NCBI GenBank assembly: GCA_964034945.1
Contig: OZ035962.1
Span: forward strand, 11,617,888-11,681,887
Origin: Chrysopilus asiliformis
Taxonomy: Eukaryota; Arthropoda; Insecta; Diptera; Rhagionidae
Direction of reading: 5' to 3'
Length of the DNA stretch: 64,000 nt
The position numbers and the translations under genes are program-made. The notes under the pieces were generated by a model. It was not told where the DNA came from. It searched no databases and was given only the letters and a program-made list of their open reading frames with translations. This document shows, one piece after another, positions 32,923 to 44,646 of the stretch (the first letter of the stretch is position 1; each line of letters starts with the position of its first letter).

Positions 32923-33561
32923 TTAGGGTGATACAATCGTCACGCCATGCGTATCCCAAAAAACTGACGCCATGACTTTGCCAGCTGACTGCTGCGTTTT
33001 CGGACGCTTCGGACGGCTTTCGCCAGCTGTGCGCCTCTCAGATGACTGCCGCTTCGACTCTGGAGTGTAGTGATGTATCCATGTTTCGTCCATGGACACG
33101 TAACGACGCAAGAAATCTTTTTTATTGCGAGTAAATAGCGATAAACAGTTTTCTGAATCATCGACTCGTTGCTGTTTTTGTTCCATCGAAAGCAATCGCG
33201 GCACCCACTTGGAAAAAACCTTTTTCATGCTCAATTTTTCATGAAGGATAGTAAATGCACTTCCATATGATATCTGTGTTATCTCAGCAATCTCACGGAG
33301 CTTCACTTTACGATCTTTCATTATAATTTTTGTCACTTCACTCACATTTTCCGGTGTAACGGCTTCCACAGGTCTACCCGAGCGTTCCGCGTCATTTGTG
33401 TCGGTACGACCACGTTTAAACTCGGCAAACCACCGACAAATCGTTGCTTTTGATGGACAAGAGTCCGGGTAACATTTTTCAATCCATTGTTTCGCTTGCA
33501 CGGTGTTTTTACCCATTAAAAAACAATGTTTTATCAGAACACGAAACTCGGTTTTTTCCAT
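32923..33561 (-). pseudogene. Truncated mariner transposase, 212 codons
   Basis: A full transposase of this group has about 345 residues. The N-terminal two-helix-turn-helix DNA-binding part (residues 1-110, with GRP at 62-64), the linker motif WVPRLL (119-124) and the first catalytic Asp in MDETWIHH (D158) are intact and free of stops. The frame then runs through FWDTHGV (201-207) into five out-of-frame residues and a stop. Reading the next frame beyond the junction (32938-32903) gives DDCITLKGDYIDE then TAA, the conserved mariner C terminus, so an internal deletion of ~130 codons joined the two parts with a frame change. The second and third catalytic Asp and the YSPDLAP-type motif are lost. 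A DNA-binding but catalytically dead product is conceivable. Confidence 0.95.
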
Positions 33562-33710
33562 TTTTTAAACAAACTACAAAACGACTTTACTCCAACCTCG
33601 ATAACTCAGCTGTTTCTGGTCCGATCGACTTAAAATTTTGACACGTTTCAAGCAAAGGTTAGTACTCTAGAAAGACGTGGTTACTGGTTTACTACGAGCG
33701 TCATCTCTGG

Positions 33711-33740
33711 GTTAGTCTCGGGACTTATTGATCCATGTGT
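33711..33740 (-). repeat. Mariner right terminal inverted repeat
   Basis: Exact partner of the left repeat, on the start-codon side of the transposase; followed by TA at 33741-33742. About 150 bp of leader separate it from the ATG at 33561. Confidence 0.95.
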
Positions 33741-33742
33741 TA

Positions 33743-35040
33743 TCTTTTGTCATTTAAAATTTGCTCCATTCGAAAGGAGGTCAACGAAACTTGATCCACG
33801 CCAAATAAAGAAATTCCCCAAATTAAAATGAATTTAAGTAATTTAAGATGCCATCATTGAAAAAAAAACTTTAACTATTCGAAATGGCGCCACTTCCGGG
33901 AAAGGAAAGTTCAAGTACGGCGCCAAAATTGAATTGACCCCCAGCCAATGGCAAGAATGGAACATATTTGCAAATTCGCGATACTCAAGAAGCTTTAATA
34001 AATTTTATTCATTCATTCATTGACGATTGATCGTTGATTAAATTACGGATCACCGGCATAAATGTCAATTGACAGAGTCTAGCAGTACGAAGTTAATCCT
34101 CCCCCACAATAATTTCAAACTCGACGACAGTTTCGTTGATGATCTCAACTAAAAGATCATTTCATGCCAATGAATTTCGGCTCTTGGCATTTTCAGCATA
34201 ACTTCAAACATAAAACGATAAAATATAGCGTGCAGCGTAAAAAATTACTCTTCAATAAAAAAAAAACATCACATTAAAAATTTACAACAAGTAGCAAAAG
34301 CAGCAGCGACATGAAGAAAAGCATCGAGAAAATTTCGGAAATTAGTACACGAAACGATCATCATTGGAAACGCGAAAAATCTATTTAAGATTGGCTGCAG
34401 GGAGATGATTTTTTTTTTCAAACTGCCACCGTGGATTTATGGAGAGCATGCCGCCGATCGACACTACAATGAAAAATAAAAGATTGTCGAAAAACCATCT
34501 TCGAGGTCATGATCGCACTTCAGGCGCTTCAGGCGTTGAAAGAAAAATCTCAGAAAGATCACTTCTACTCTAATGTCTGGTGATCATGCGAAATGTTTCA
34601 ATGTCAGTTCTGTTTGTATACAAAAATAGTGATTCTTTTTTTATTTAGATAGTTGGACGTGTTTATTTACTGAAGATCAGCGTGAATCTTCATTTAAAAA
34701 AAACGTGTGGCAATTCATGAAAAAATTAACATGGGAAACTTCACAATTCAAAAAACTTTTCAGATGTGTCAGTTACAACTAGAAACAAATTAGTGGAGGT
34801 TGCCAATATGTTTAGAATCGGATACATTTCGACGTGCGCTATTAGAAGGCGCCAAAAAAAAACCTGAAATTGTTGTTACTATACCGAAGTCATGATCCTT
34901 TACCACCTGCAGGCTAGATATCAATTTTCCCATAAGGTTCCCAGTGGTGGCAGACTTCGTGACGTCATCATTTGTTTAATGTCAGCGAGGTAAAACTCAT
35001 GGTGCTCGTGCAACTTATATTGCGAGTAACCACTAATAGA
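33743..35040. other. Unassigned DNA
   Basis: No gene or element end recognised on either strand. Several ATGATC/GATCAT words occur around 34010-34170 without forming a clear repeat. Confidence 0.35.
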
Positions 35041-35345
35041 AAAGAGAAGAAAAGCTACAATTGCCAGGGGGCAATCGTAAAGTATCCTCTATGAGGGCAT
35101 ACACATTTTTTATCCATTTGTATCGGAATTAGCCCGATTGGATTTTGATGTATGGAACGATTATGTAAAATCATATTTTAAACACATTTCGTCTTCATAA
35201 ATTTTTCTATACAACTCATCGTTTCCGAGAAAATTGTAAAAAACTGTTTCATAAACAAAAATGTAAAACCAAAGAAAAGCTACAAGGAGGGAAGGGATGG
35301 TCCGATTTTGACCGTTAAAGAAGTTACCCAAATACCATCGAAAAG
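35041..35345 (-). mobile_element. Helentron-like fragment, minus strand
   Basis: Reversed 3' end AAAAGCTACAATTGCCAGGGGGCAATCGTAAAGTATCCTC, then CCGATTGGATTTTGATGTATGG, TTATGTAAAATCATATTTTAAACACATTTCGTC and a shortened block-B unit with GGTCCGATTTTGACCG. GTCY tract and 5' dyad absent. Confidence 0.7.
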
Positions 35346-35547
35346 CACGGCAGATGAGATTTGTTCTTTGCGACTTAAAAATGCAGCAATGTCCGCAATC
35401 GGGACTCAAGATTTAGACCTAAAATTCACATCCGTGTACAAGAAGCGTAAGAAGTGACGAGAACGACACACTGATTAATAATGTGTCTGTCACAATAGTT
35501 TTAATTTGGAAATTGGTGATCGACGGTTCGTCTTTGGGGTAATATTA

Positions 35548-36023
35548 GGGGTATTCACAGTCCTCTTTTAATTTTGGGTATTCGGTGTTTTCGGTAATAT
35601 TAAAAGACTGAAAATATTCTGCTGTGAACATCCCACAGCACAGATTTGAGAACAGCGCTTTTATTTGATACGTGACCAAATCATGAACTGCGAATTTGAT
35701 TGTCACATACCTTTAAATCCATGTTTGATGTATTCTTTTGAATTTCTATTGTGGCAACGGCTATCAAAATTGAAAAAATTTGCAGTCCAATGAGATTAAC
35801 AAAAAACCAGCGAGAAAATTTGACAACTAAAAACATTACTAGCGCCACTCGCGGTTGATTCTTGATACCGAATAACCGGGCCGGAAAACACGACTCAACG
35901 CATAATTCATTTAATTCATTTTTACATGAACCAAATTACCGTTTCGGTAAAAATCTGTTAAATTTGACTGAATTACCGAGCGGTAAAATTACTCGCAATT
36001 TAAAAGAGAACTGTGAATACCCT
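35548..36023 (+). mobile_element. TA-flanked MITE, copy 1 (476 bp)
   Basis: Ends GGGGTATTCACAGTCCTCTT and, reversed, AGGGTATTCACAGTTCTCTT, flanked by TA on both sides (35546-35547, 36024-36025). Copy 2 at 44647-45144 is nearly identical over its whole length. Internal TTACCG/CGGTAA words occur in several orientations. No transposase frame: the plus ORF 35862-36263 starts in the element and runs out of it. TA duplication points to the Tc1/mariner superfamily. Confidence 0.88.
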
Positions 36024-36025
36024 TA

Positions 36026-37380
36026 TTCACTTCATGAAAATCCTGTAGCGATAGAGCGGTATTTGACGGCTGTCGGGTCGATAAAGTTATTAACAGTAGA
36101 CCCTGGATGTCAGTTTTACTTTGAAGAAGCGTGTAATGGCAACAAGGTCGACACGTTGGCCACTAGAGTTACCTCAAAGTCTCTGCTTTACAAACAAAAC
36201 AGAAAAAAAGTTGATACTTTCATGTGCCGCAGTCGAAATTTTTTCAAATACATACACCTTTGAGGAAAATCGATGAAAAATGCGCCGCATGCGAAAAAAA
36301 AGTGTAGTTTACAGCAAAACCCAGCCGAAGCAGAGTTTTTTTTTGCATATTTTGTGATCGTTGTTTCTAACGTTTGATAAATAATAAAGCCTAATTGAAA
36401 AATCCAGGACTAAAGGTTACTTTCCGGGACGCCGGATCAATATGCCGAAATCCGGGACTGTCTCGACCATTCCAGGATAAATATGGCATATGCCAAGTTA
36501 TGCAGGTCCAGCAACATAAAATCCGGTTCAAAAACTTTTCAATAAAACTGGATGAAATCTCCGAAAAAAGGTTTAATACTACAGGATTGGTTCAAAAGTT
36601 TCGATCTTGGATATCTAAACGACGACGATAGTTTGATGCACCCATGCATAATTGGGCTATAAAAAGGCGTGTCGAAAAAAAATATTAGTAGAATTTGCAC
36701 GCACCGCAATTTACACCTACAAACCAATAATTTTACGGCTTTCAAGATGGTATTTTGCACGATGATTACCAGATAAAAATACAGACTCATAAAAAAAAGT
36801 GAATAAAACACCATCCACGACTCCGCCTTGAGCGCAACCGTAAACTTTTATTTACCATTTCATGTCATCACCTCACAGCACTTAAGGCGATCAAAAATTC
36901 AAAATGACACAAATGACAGCCATCATAAATGCTGTTATGGACATGTATATGAATTAACGCAGAGTTACAACCTTGACTTATCCGATCGTTGATGAATGAG
37001 AAATGATCGAGAATAGTTCTAGTATCTAATATCTAAGATCATCATCTCGAATAGTTGAGATTATGCTCGTTATGAATGATTGCATCGATAATAAAGTCTG
37101 GCTAGACGCGATGGATCTTTCTGCATGGGCGCCACGCCACAAGATCATCATAGCGCAATGATCAGTTGGCTAAAAAGTTTTCAAGTGATCGCCACAATTG
37201 AATGGAAAGCGGGTAATGATGATGTCATATGAAAATCGATGCCAGTCGATCGGTGATGGCGTTACAAAATAGACTGAGGCTGATTCTTTCGAATGACATC
37301 ATTTGACCAATATAATATAATATTAAGTGACAATTGTGTGTCAAGTGATCTACATGGCAGTCATTCATTTATTCCTCTTC
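36026..37380. other. Unassigned DNA
   Basis: No gene recognised. TGCGCCGCATGCG (36281-36293) and GTGCCGCAG (36224-36232) are minus-strand variants of the recurrent GC-rich word. ATGATC/GATCAT words are frequent between 36980 and 37330. Confidence 0.35.
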
Positions 37381-39959
37381 CTCAGTTTGATTGACTTGTG
37401 GCCGAGTGTTGAGGCTTCAAAAAGGCGGACATGCCATGCAACTGTCTGTCTGTCTGTCTATCTCGATTCATGCAATTCTTCTTAGATATCAATATCCGAT
37501 GGTGACATTTCTGCATTTGGCACTGGGACAAACGATTGACACAAATTCCATTGATTTGCATATCACACGAAAAAATTGACACACACCCCCTAAAAATGTT
37601 TTTTTTTTTTCAGATATACAATTGTGTCAATCGTAATAGTTTGTTGTCAGTGTGACAATTTCGTGAAGTTTGTTTGCCAATTTCGCAATCATCACAAAAG
37701 GTTTAATGACTTTATTCCACGAAATCATGGGCTTGAGAATGTCCCAAATTGGTATTTTATTCACCTGCCATTAAATTACCCACAATAAATGAATCGCGCA
37801 TAAAAATTGTTTGAAGATTATTCTGCGAAATCAAAGCCATCTAATTAATCAGGCCTAATTTTCTATTCTACTATAGTAAAATTTTGAATTCTCACATAAT
37901 TTTCACCATGGACTTTGGCCAATCGTGTATTTTATGAGGAAAACAAAGAGAAAATTATTTCGGATATTGCTGAAGTGAAAATTTACGGCCTCGTGGATGA
38001 ATTGAAATAGAATGAGTCAAATGTGTACATTTGGCTAGCAGAAGGCGCTGGCAGACATAAATTTAAGATTTCATTAACAGAAATTAATTTTTAGTCGCGA
38101 TTCATCGGCAAATCATGATTTATGGAAAGATTCATTATTAGTTGTATGTTTGACTACTGAGTTTAACGAACTTTCTGTTATATAATTCTTGAACAATAAT
38201 ATCTCAAATTGGAAAATACAAAACTAGGCCAAATCTAAAATTATTGTGTGATTTTTTTTAGAATAGATAGACCCCCAAACTTCCTTTCAAGTCGTAAAAT
38301 TGAATATAATAGATTTTTGGGAATACTGGAAGACATATATGGGACAAAATTCGCCTCGAGGTTTGTACAGGGCCCAAAAAAAACCTGCAAAACCTAAATG
38401 AAGAGCGTTAGCAAATGGGGGTTCGCAGGTATCGGCAAGGGGAACCACAAAATGCGAGAGGTTTGCTAAAAATTGACCCTTCTCATTGTGTCAAGTCGGC
38501 GTCATTTGATGACGGCACCATGCCGCCCGCCGTTGCCGCTTGCTGTTGACGCTACCATTCTGTTTAGCTCTTTACGCTTGTTGTTCCAGCGTCATGGACA
38601 CTACATTTTTGTCTAAGATTTTTCAAATTATTTTAATAATTTTTCAAACACTAGAAAAAAGGATCACCAAATATGCACAACGTACTCTATTTCGGCTGAA
38701 GCTTGCTACAAAGTACCTTTTCGTCGCCTGCGGCATATTTTTCCAACAGTGTTATTCGGAATTCCAATCTTTTTTCTGAATTTAAAAAAATCTCTCTTCC
38801 ATGCAGGGAAACAATTCTGAAAATCAGTTTTTCTATATAAATTCATTTTCTAAAGTAATTTTTTTCCGAGTGCATTAGATTCCTTTTTAAATGCGTCCAA
38901 CTAAATTTTTTTGACATTAAAAAAATGATATGGTATTTAAACTGTAATTATTGAAAATCATATGTTATTTCATTACAATATTAAATGTAATAACTTAATT
39001 ACAATAACTCATCAAATTTAACACGTTAAAAGCCAGGTTCATTGTGTCAATAATAAAATTACTGAAATTAAGTCATTCATATCGCACGGTAAAGTGATTT
39101 TCAGTAGATTTATTGAAAAACTGGATGGGAACTTTTGATTAATGTGAAAATAATAACAGCGCGAAGACGTATATTAAGTAATTATGACCGTCACTCACTG
39201 TTAATATCAAGTAGACCAATCCACTTGTACATGCCTGTCTGTCAGATTTATGTAAAAAAAAGTGATCAAAGGAAAATCGGTTTAATTTACAGTCGACAGC
39301 ATAACAAGGGTTTTTGCATGCAATGGTGTTGCATTTCGTTTTCAGGCATTGCTGCATGTAAGAAAAATTTTATTACATAAACACAGACAGGTGGGTTAAA
39401 ATGATGTTGTTGGGATGAATAAAAAGAAAGATTCTCGCATAGTAGTACAATATCTTTTTAGAAAGAAATAATAAAGACTTAATGATGGTTTCTTACTATT
39501 TCACAAAAATAAAATTCTTTTTCTTTGAGAAGGAAAAATTTGGTGCCCACAATGAAAGTTTGGGTCTTTTATACAAAATCTAAAAAAAAATATCATTTTC
39601 AAAAAAAATGTATTTTTCTTTAACAGTAGAATTTTTTTACACAAACAAATGGAAAAAATTCATAATTTAGAGTACCTTTTTACTTTTTTTACCTTTTTTA
39701 AATTTAGATTGATACCTCTCTAAATTTAAAAAAGGTATCACTTGAAAAATCAAAATTAGAACGGGGCCTTGCACGGTTCCACGACATAAATCCATCGACT
39801 CAGTACGATGAGTGCACAACATGTCTGTGTGAGTCTCCGTTTGTATAAATGTAAGTAACGAAAATTTTTACCGATTTTGACGCGATTTTTTGCATTCGGA
39901 AGCTGTTATCATCCCATGGGTTTTTGTAGATTTTTGAATAAACGAACAGTTTTCGACAA
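37381..39959. other. Unassigned AT-rich DNA
   Basis: No gene recognised. A short (GTCT)n tract lies at 37442-37460, and GCCTGCGGCATATTTTT, a variant of the recurrent word, at 38726. 38520-38575 resembles 25020-25060. Frames on both strands (for example 39135-39380) are chance ORFs in AT-rich DNA. Confidence 0.35.
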
Positions 39960-40230
39960 AACTCTTTTCCATTTGTATTGGGGAGGGGAGAAAGAATGGT
40001 TCGATTGAATTTTGATGTATGGTAGAGTTATGTAGAATAACGCTCTAAACAATTTTTCTCTAAACATATTTTTTTTAAATGAACCGTTTTCGAGTAAATC
40101 GCAAAAACTATTTAATTTGTCTGAAGAGAGCGGAGAGAATGGTTCAATTTTTGCCAATTTCGGACAAGTTTCACTTTTGGTAAAAGCCTGTTATGTACCA
40201 AATTTCAACTTTCTACCTCAATTAGTTGTC
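39960..40230 (-). mobile_element. Helentron-like fragment, minus strand
   Basis: TTTCCATTTGTATTGGGGAGGGGAG, TCGATTGAATTTTGATGTATGG, AACCGTTTTCGAGTAAATCGCAAAAAC and TTTTGCCAATTTCGGACAAG follow the reversed family order but are more diverged than the other copies. Confidence 0.55.
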
Positions 40231-40344
40231 GAATTTTAAATTTTTTTTGTATGGAAAAATTCAACATAAATATCCAATTTTTCATCAGATGAGGTTTAAT
40301 TATATAAGAAAGCTATCATATAGGTGGCTAAAGCTATGTTTATG

Positions 40345-41112
40345 CTCTATATATCATATAGAAATATATTAGATTTAGTACACCGTTTGTAACGCCTCGA
40401 ACCAATCATCGGACAATAAAATGAACTACACCAGGATGTTAGGGATGACAAAAGGTTTTCATTTCCGCATGTCCGTCCGTATGTCCATCCGTCTGTCTGT
40501 CCGTGAACACCATAACTTTGGAAAGGATTGAGCTAGAGACTTGAAAATTTGTACAATTGTGTTTCTCGTAAATGGCTAGGCTAAGTTCTTGAAGGGGCAA
40601 AATTGGACTATTACTTCCTAGTCCCCCATATAAACGAAACATTTTTTTGCAATTTTCTCGAAAACTGTGAGTCATCTTGAAAAATTTGTTAAAGTAAAAT
40701 GTGTTTAGAATAGGATTTTACATAATTCATCCATACATCAAAATCCAATCGGCAATCGGACCACTGCTTCCCCCGTCTTCCAGAAAAATTTATAAATATG
40801 AAATGGCTTTAGAATATGATTTTACATAACTTATCTATCAATTAAGCTCCAGTTGGATCACTCATTCTCTCCTCCCCCATACAAATTGTATACTTTTTTT
40901 ATTTTCTCGAAAACGGTGAGTTTTATTGAGAAATTTATTAAGGTAAAATCGGTTTAGAATATGATTTTACATAACTTATCCATACATCAAAATCCAATCG
41001 GACCACTCCTTTCCTCCTCTCCTATACAAATTAATTTTTGTAAAATAAACACTTTGTCTGTCATCATATAGAGTATTTGACGATTGGGCCCTGGCAATTG
41101 TAGCTCTTCTTA
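40345..41112 (+). mobile_element. Helentron-like repeat, full-length copy (~770 bp)
   Basis: Complete order: 5' GCTCTATATATCATATAGAAATATATTAGATTTAG, GTAACGCCTCGAACCAATCATCGGAC, GTCY tract (40468-40505), GGATTGAGCTAGAGACTTGAAAA, GTAAATGGCTAGGCTAAGTTCTTGA, three block-B units and the 3' end CATCATATAGAGTATTTGACGATTGGGCCCTGGCAATTGTAGCTC. TCTATATGAT-type and ATCATATAGA words at opposite ends act as subterminal inverted repeats. Best representative of this subfamily here. Confidence 0.78.
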
Positions 41113-41149
41113 TATTTTATTTATACCTATTAACATATTTGCTACTTTT

Positions 41150-41290
41150 ATAAAAACGAAAAGCTCTATATTCGTTTATGACACCTTTATTGTTTATGGC
41201 TTCCCGTAGACTTTAAATTCTAACGCACCTATCGACACATCGTCGGAGTCAAGGTGCAACTACTAGCATTTTGTTTTGCGGTTCGTAGAT
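41150..41290 (+). repeat. Diverged duplication, partner of 42418-42545
   Basis: TTTATAAAAACGAAAAGCTCTATATTCGTTTATGACACCTTTATTG...TTCCCGTAGACTTTAAATTCTAACGCACCTATCGACACATC aligns with 42418-42520 at roughly three bases in four. Old dispersed or segmental duplication. Confidence 0.55.
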
Positions 41291-42417
41291 TAATCAAGCA
41301 AAAGTTTACTTGAGATATTAATCGAGACAGGTGTCCAGCTAATATAGAAATTCAAATGAGCGGAAAATAAACCAAGTTAATTGACATTTATGATGGCTCG
41401 TAACACTTAAATAATAATTACTCAAATGAAGTGAATCCATCTAAAAACATCCGGGCCGAAGAATGTTTTTGGCTTCCTCTCCGTCTGTGCTTTTCGAATG
41501 GCCCCCCTTTTAGGGAATAGGGTGGAAAGTCGGGGTGATTGTGAAGTGTTTTTCTTTGCAGAAAACTTTCATGTTCTTGGATAAGTTCCGCTTGATGTTT
41601 ATTATAAACCCCGACGTACTCCTGGTCGGAAGAGAGTTTTAACATGGAAAATATCTGGGTCAGTCAGATAAACAACATAACTACCCGTAAATAGGACTAA
41701 ACAACGCTACAGTCTTTCCGCTTCTTCCTTCTTACAGACAACTAAGGAGAGGCATATAAGGAATCGTGGCTTCACTACTACTTTTGCTAATGTTCCGACA
41801 GATGTTCATAAATTTTCCTTAACAACAAACTTCAAATGGAAACCACAACATGGTAACAAACGTAATTCTGCTGCTTCTTTTTTTAGCAAACCACTCGCAC
41901 TTTGAAAACATTTGAGCGTACATTAAGATTCATGTTGAGGAAAATAAAACATGGAAAATACAAGTGGAGCAAATGCAGAAAAAAGCACAAGAGGAAAAAG
42001 CAAGAAAAAAAAATGCTAATATAACAAACTCGAAAAACCATAGAAATGTACTTTGAGGAAAATCAGTTTTTCAAATCAGATCGTAACATTCTGGACTTGG
42101 ACGATTTATCGGATTCAACAACTCGAGGAGATTATTTTACTAAGATATCATGTTATAATAAATTAATATTTGCCCGAATTATTCAAGGAAAAGGCAATTT
42201 ATTTTATTTCTGCAATGTGGGTGGGCACTATTCGAATCATCATTATGGATAAAAATGATTTATGCATAAAATTATTTCGAGTACTCACATCTCGATAGTT
42301 TTGGATTAAAGCTAACTTCCAATTTGGGAGCAACTGAGAGATAAGTTCCTCGTTTTACGATGTCTTGTTGTAAGACGTTTTCGTCAAAGTTTTTTAATAG
42401 TTGTTTACTGCTTATAA
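41291..42417. other. Unassigned DNA with a weak exon candidate
   Basis: A plus-strand stretch after a pyrimidine-rich acceptor-like TTCTTTTTTTAG (41876-41887) reads 45 residues, QTTRTLKTFERTLRFMLRKIKH..., very basic, to TAA at 42021-42023. The minus frame 41418-41645 is hydrophilic and stop-free. Neither resembles a family I know and no partner exons are evident, so coding status is open. Confidence 0.25.
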
Positions 42418-43020
42418 AAGAAAATTAAAAGCTTTATATTATTTTATGAAACCTTTATTGCTTATGAATTCCCATAGATTTTAAATTTTAACACACCTAT
42501 CGACAGATCATCAAAGTCAATATGCAACTGGCATTTGTTTCACTATATGATGTTTTGACATACGACATTAAATGTTTTGTTCCCCTTCCTGATATACAAA
42601 TCTCAATTGAGATGAACACAAAACTTTTCTCTGCAATATTTAGTATCGAAAAAATATGTAGAAAACAATATTTTTTCAAATATCTCGAGAACCGTTAAAG
42701 ATACAAAAAAAAAGGTTAAATCAAAAAATGTGGAACATCTTATATCCTTAAAACTTTGTTACATTAATTTTCCCCAAAAGCGCATAGTTTTCAAAAAAAA
42801 TTTCCAAAAAACTATATTTTTCAAAAAAAAAAAAAAAATGTGGAGAAGATACCCGTTATGGCTAACGTTACTTTCCCAAAAGTTTATAGAAATTTACGAG
42901 TTTCGTAAAACTCATTTACAAAAAATTTCAAGTCGCGAGGTCAACGCGTTCTCGAGTTATTTAAGATACGTACAAAAGACAGACCGACAGAAAGATGCAC
43001 GGACATCCTCATAGTTTTGC
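42418..43020 (+). repeat. Composite of dispersed repeats, plus strand
   Basis: 42418-42545 matches 41150-41290. From about 42595 the sequence follows the 23.2-23.7 kb repeat (ACACAAAACTTTTCTCTGCAATATTTAG, CGAGAACCGTTAAAGATA, AAGCGCATAGTTTT, ACCCGTTATGGCTAACG, AAAATTTCAAGTCGC, GGTCAACGCGTTCTCGAG), ending in a GACAGACCGACAGAAAGATGCACGGACATCCT block also seen at 24290-24318. Confidence 0.65.
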
Positions 43021-43049
43021 CTGAAACGAATTTTGTACTGTTCAAAAAA

Positions 43050-43414
43050 TTTCCGTCCGTCAGTCCGCCCGTGATTGAGCTAGAGACTTGAAATTTTGTA
43101 TAGTCACGTTTCTGGTAAATGGCAAAGCTAAGCTCTTGAACGGACAAAATCGGGCCATTCTCCCCTCCTATCCCACATATAAATGGACACGATTTTTTTT
43201 ACAATTTTCTCGAAAACGGTGAGTCATATTGAAAAATTTATAAAGGTAAAATGAGTTTGGAATAGGATTTTACATAAATCCTCCATACATCAAAATGCAA
43301 TCGGACCACTCCTTTCCCGTCTTCTATACAAATGGATTTTTTTTAAATAAACATTTTGTCTGTCATGATATAGAATATGTGACGATTGACCCTTGGCAAT
43401 TGTAACTTTTCTTA
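43050..43414 (+). mobile_element. Helentron-like repeat, 5'-truncated
   Basis: Starts at the residual GTCY tract (TCCGTCCGTCAGTCCG), then TGATTGAGCTAGAGACTTGAAATTTTGTATAGTCACG, one block-B unit (CTCGAAAACGGTGAGTCATATTG) and the 3' end GAATATGTGACGATTGACCCTTGGCAATTGTAACTTTTC. Confidence 0.72.
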
Positions 43415-43415
43415 T

Positions 43416-44640
43416 GTTTGTGCCAAAATTTACACCAATTTCTGACGTATTCACAAAAACAAAGCTCCCGACAACAAATCTTTTAAATCTTAATTTACTT
43501 GAAGTATGAAGATATTTTTCGCAATTTTGTGTATTGATCTCAGTAGGTCCATATATTGATTTGTACTGCAAAATCAATTTGATGAGATGTCGATCACTGA
43601 TACGTTTATTGAAAGGTCCAACCGCACCAGTCTTCGAAGAAACCAAAAACCCACTGAAGGCGCCTTAGGGCGTTGCGGTGGTGGTTCGGATAACCGCAGC
43701 ATCAATTATACTTTCATATTGCGTAGTTTTAAACGATCATTGACTGATCGCAAACGTTTCAGAGGCAATTTAGCCCCGGCAAAATGAAGTAAAAGCACGT
43801 GCGCCATGGAAGGAGTTCATTTCGCGTATCAGATTACAATTTTCTGATCCGTTTCTCTACGCAAAGTGCACAGAATTGAAACTATCTATGGCTGCAAGAT
43901 AGTTAAAAGCCATTTCTGGACCTACAGTTAGCCAATCTACTTTCAATTTTAAACTTCTAATGGATGATTTTGTTGCTTTGTTTACTACTTAAATGCTTAT
44001 TGATTCATTCGATAATATTCAATAGTAGAGCAAAGCTATCATTAAATTTTAGTTTTTCCCTTATGAATCAAGACTTTTAGCATAGTTAACTGATATAATG
44101 ATAATGGGCCTGGTTGAGATTGTCGATAACTTCTATAGTAAAATAGGTAACTAAATTGATTACGATTATGTCTTTAAATGATCTCGTTAACAGTAAAATG
44201 TCTTGAGGCAATAATATTTTCTATAAACATTTCATATGAGAATTTTCAACATACAATTTCTATAATATTTTAGTCATTGCGAATGTCTTAATAGTATATA
44301 ATTTCGTCAATCAGTACACATTTCGAAAATTTTCATTAATAAATTAAAGAACAATCTTTTCCTGCGCTGCAAAAAGCAAAATTACTGCAAAAAGCTGTTA
44401 AAAGCAAAATTACAATAGGCTGATTAATAGTCGTCCAATTACCGACCCATAAAAGTCGCATCCACAGAATTAAAATAATTGTAAGGCATTGCAACCTATC
44501 AACAGCAAAGTCTGGATGGATTTAAACCCTTTCGGTTTCTTAACATTAGCCACGAGTGTATTACAGGGCGATTAAAAAAAAATATCTTCTGTGAACAGGA
44601 CATAACTTTCTTATACAAAATCTTCGTTCTTGCGCAAATT
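43416..44640. other. Unassigned DNA
   Basis: 43570-43810 is more GC-balanced than its surroundings, and the minus frame 43290-43646 overlaps it, but I do not recognise a product and the frame ends inside the neighbouring repeat. The rest is AT-rich without recognisable features. Confidence 0.3.
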
Positions 44641-44646
44641 ACATTA

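Larger units (their letters stand above)
32836..33740 (-). mobile_element. Internally deleted irritans-type mariner, 905 bp
   Basis: Perfect 30 bp terminal inverted repeats (32836-32865 and 33711-33740, outer ends ACACATGGATCAATAAGTCC) are flanked by TA on both sides (32834-32835, 33741-33742), the mariner target duplication. Full mariners are about 1.3 kb, so roughly 0.4 kb is missing. The transposase gene is on the minus strand; its start and its last ~12 codons survive, but the catalytic centre is gone. The perfect ends imply either recent insertion or that the copy could still be mobilised by an active relative. Confidence 0.95.

Noticed and set aside
35862..36263. 133-codon plus ORF
   Set aside because: Starts inside a MITE and runs into unrelated flanking DNA; no homology.
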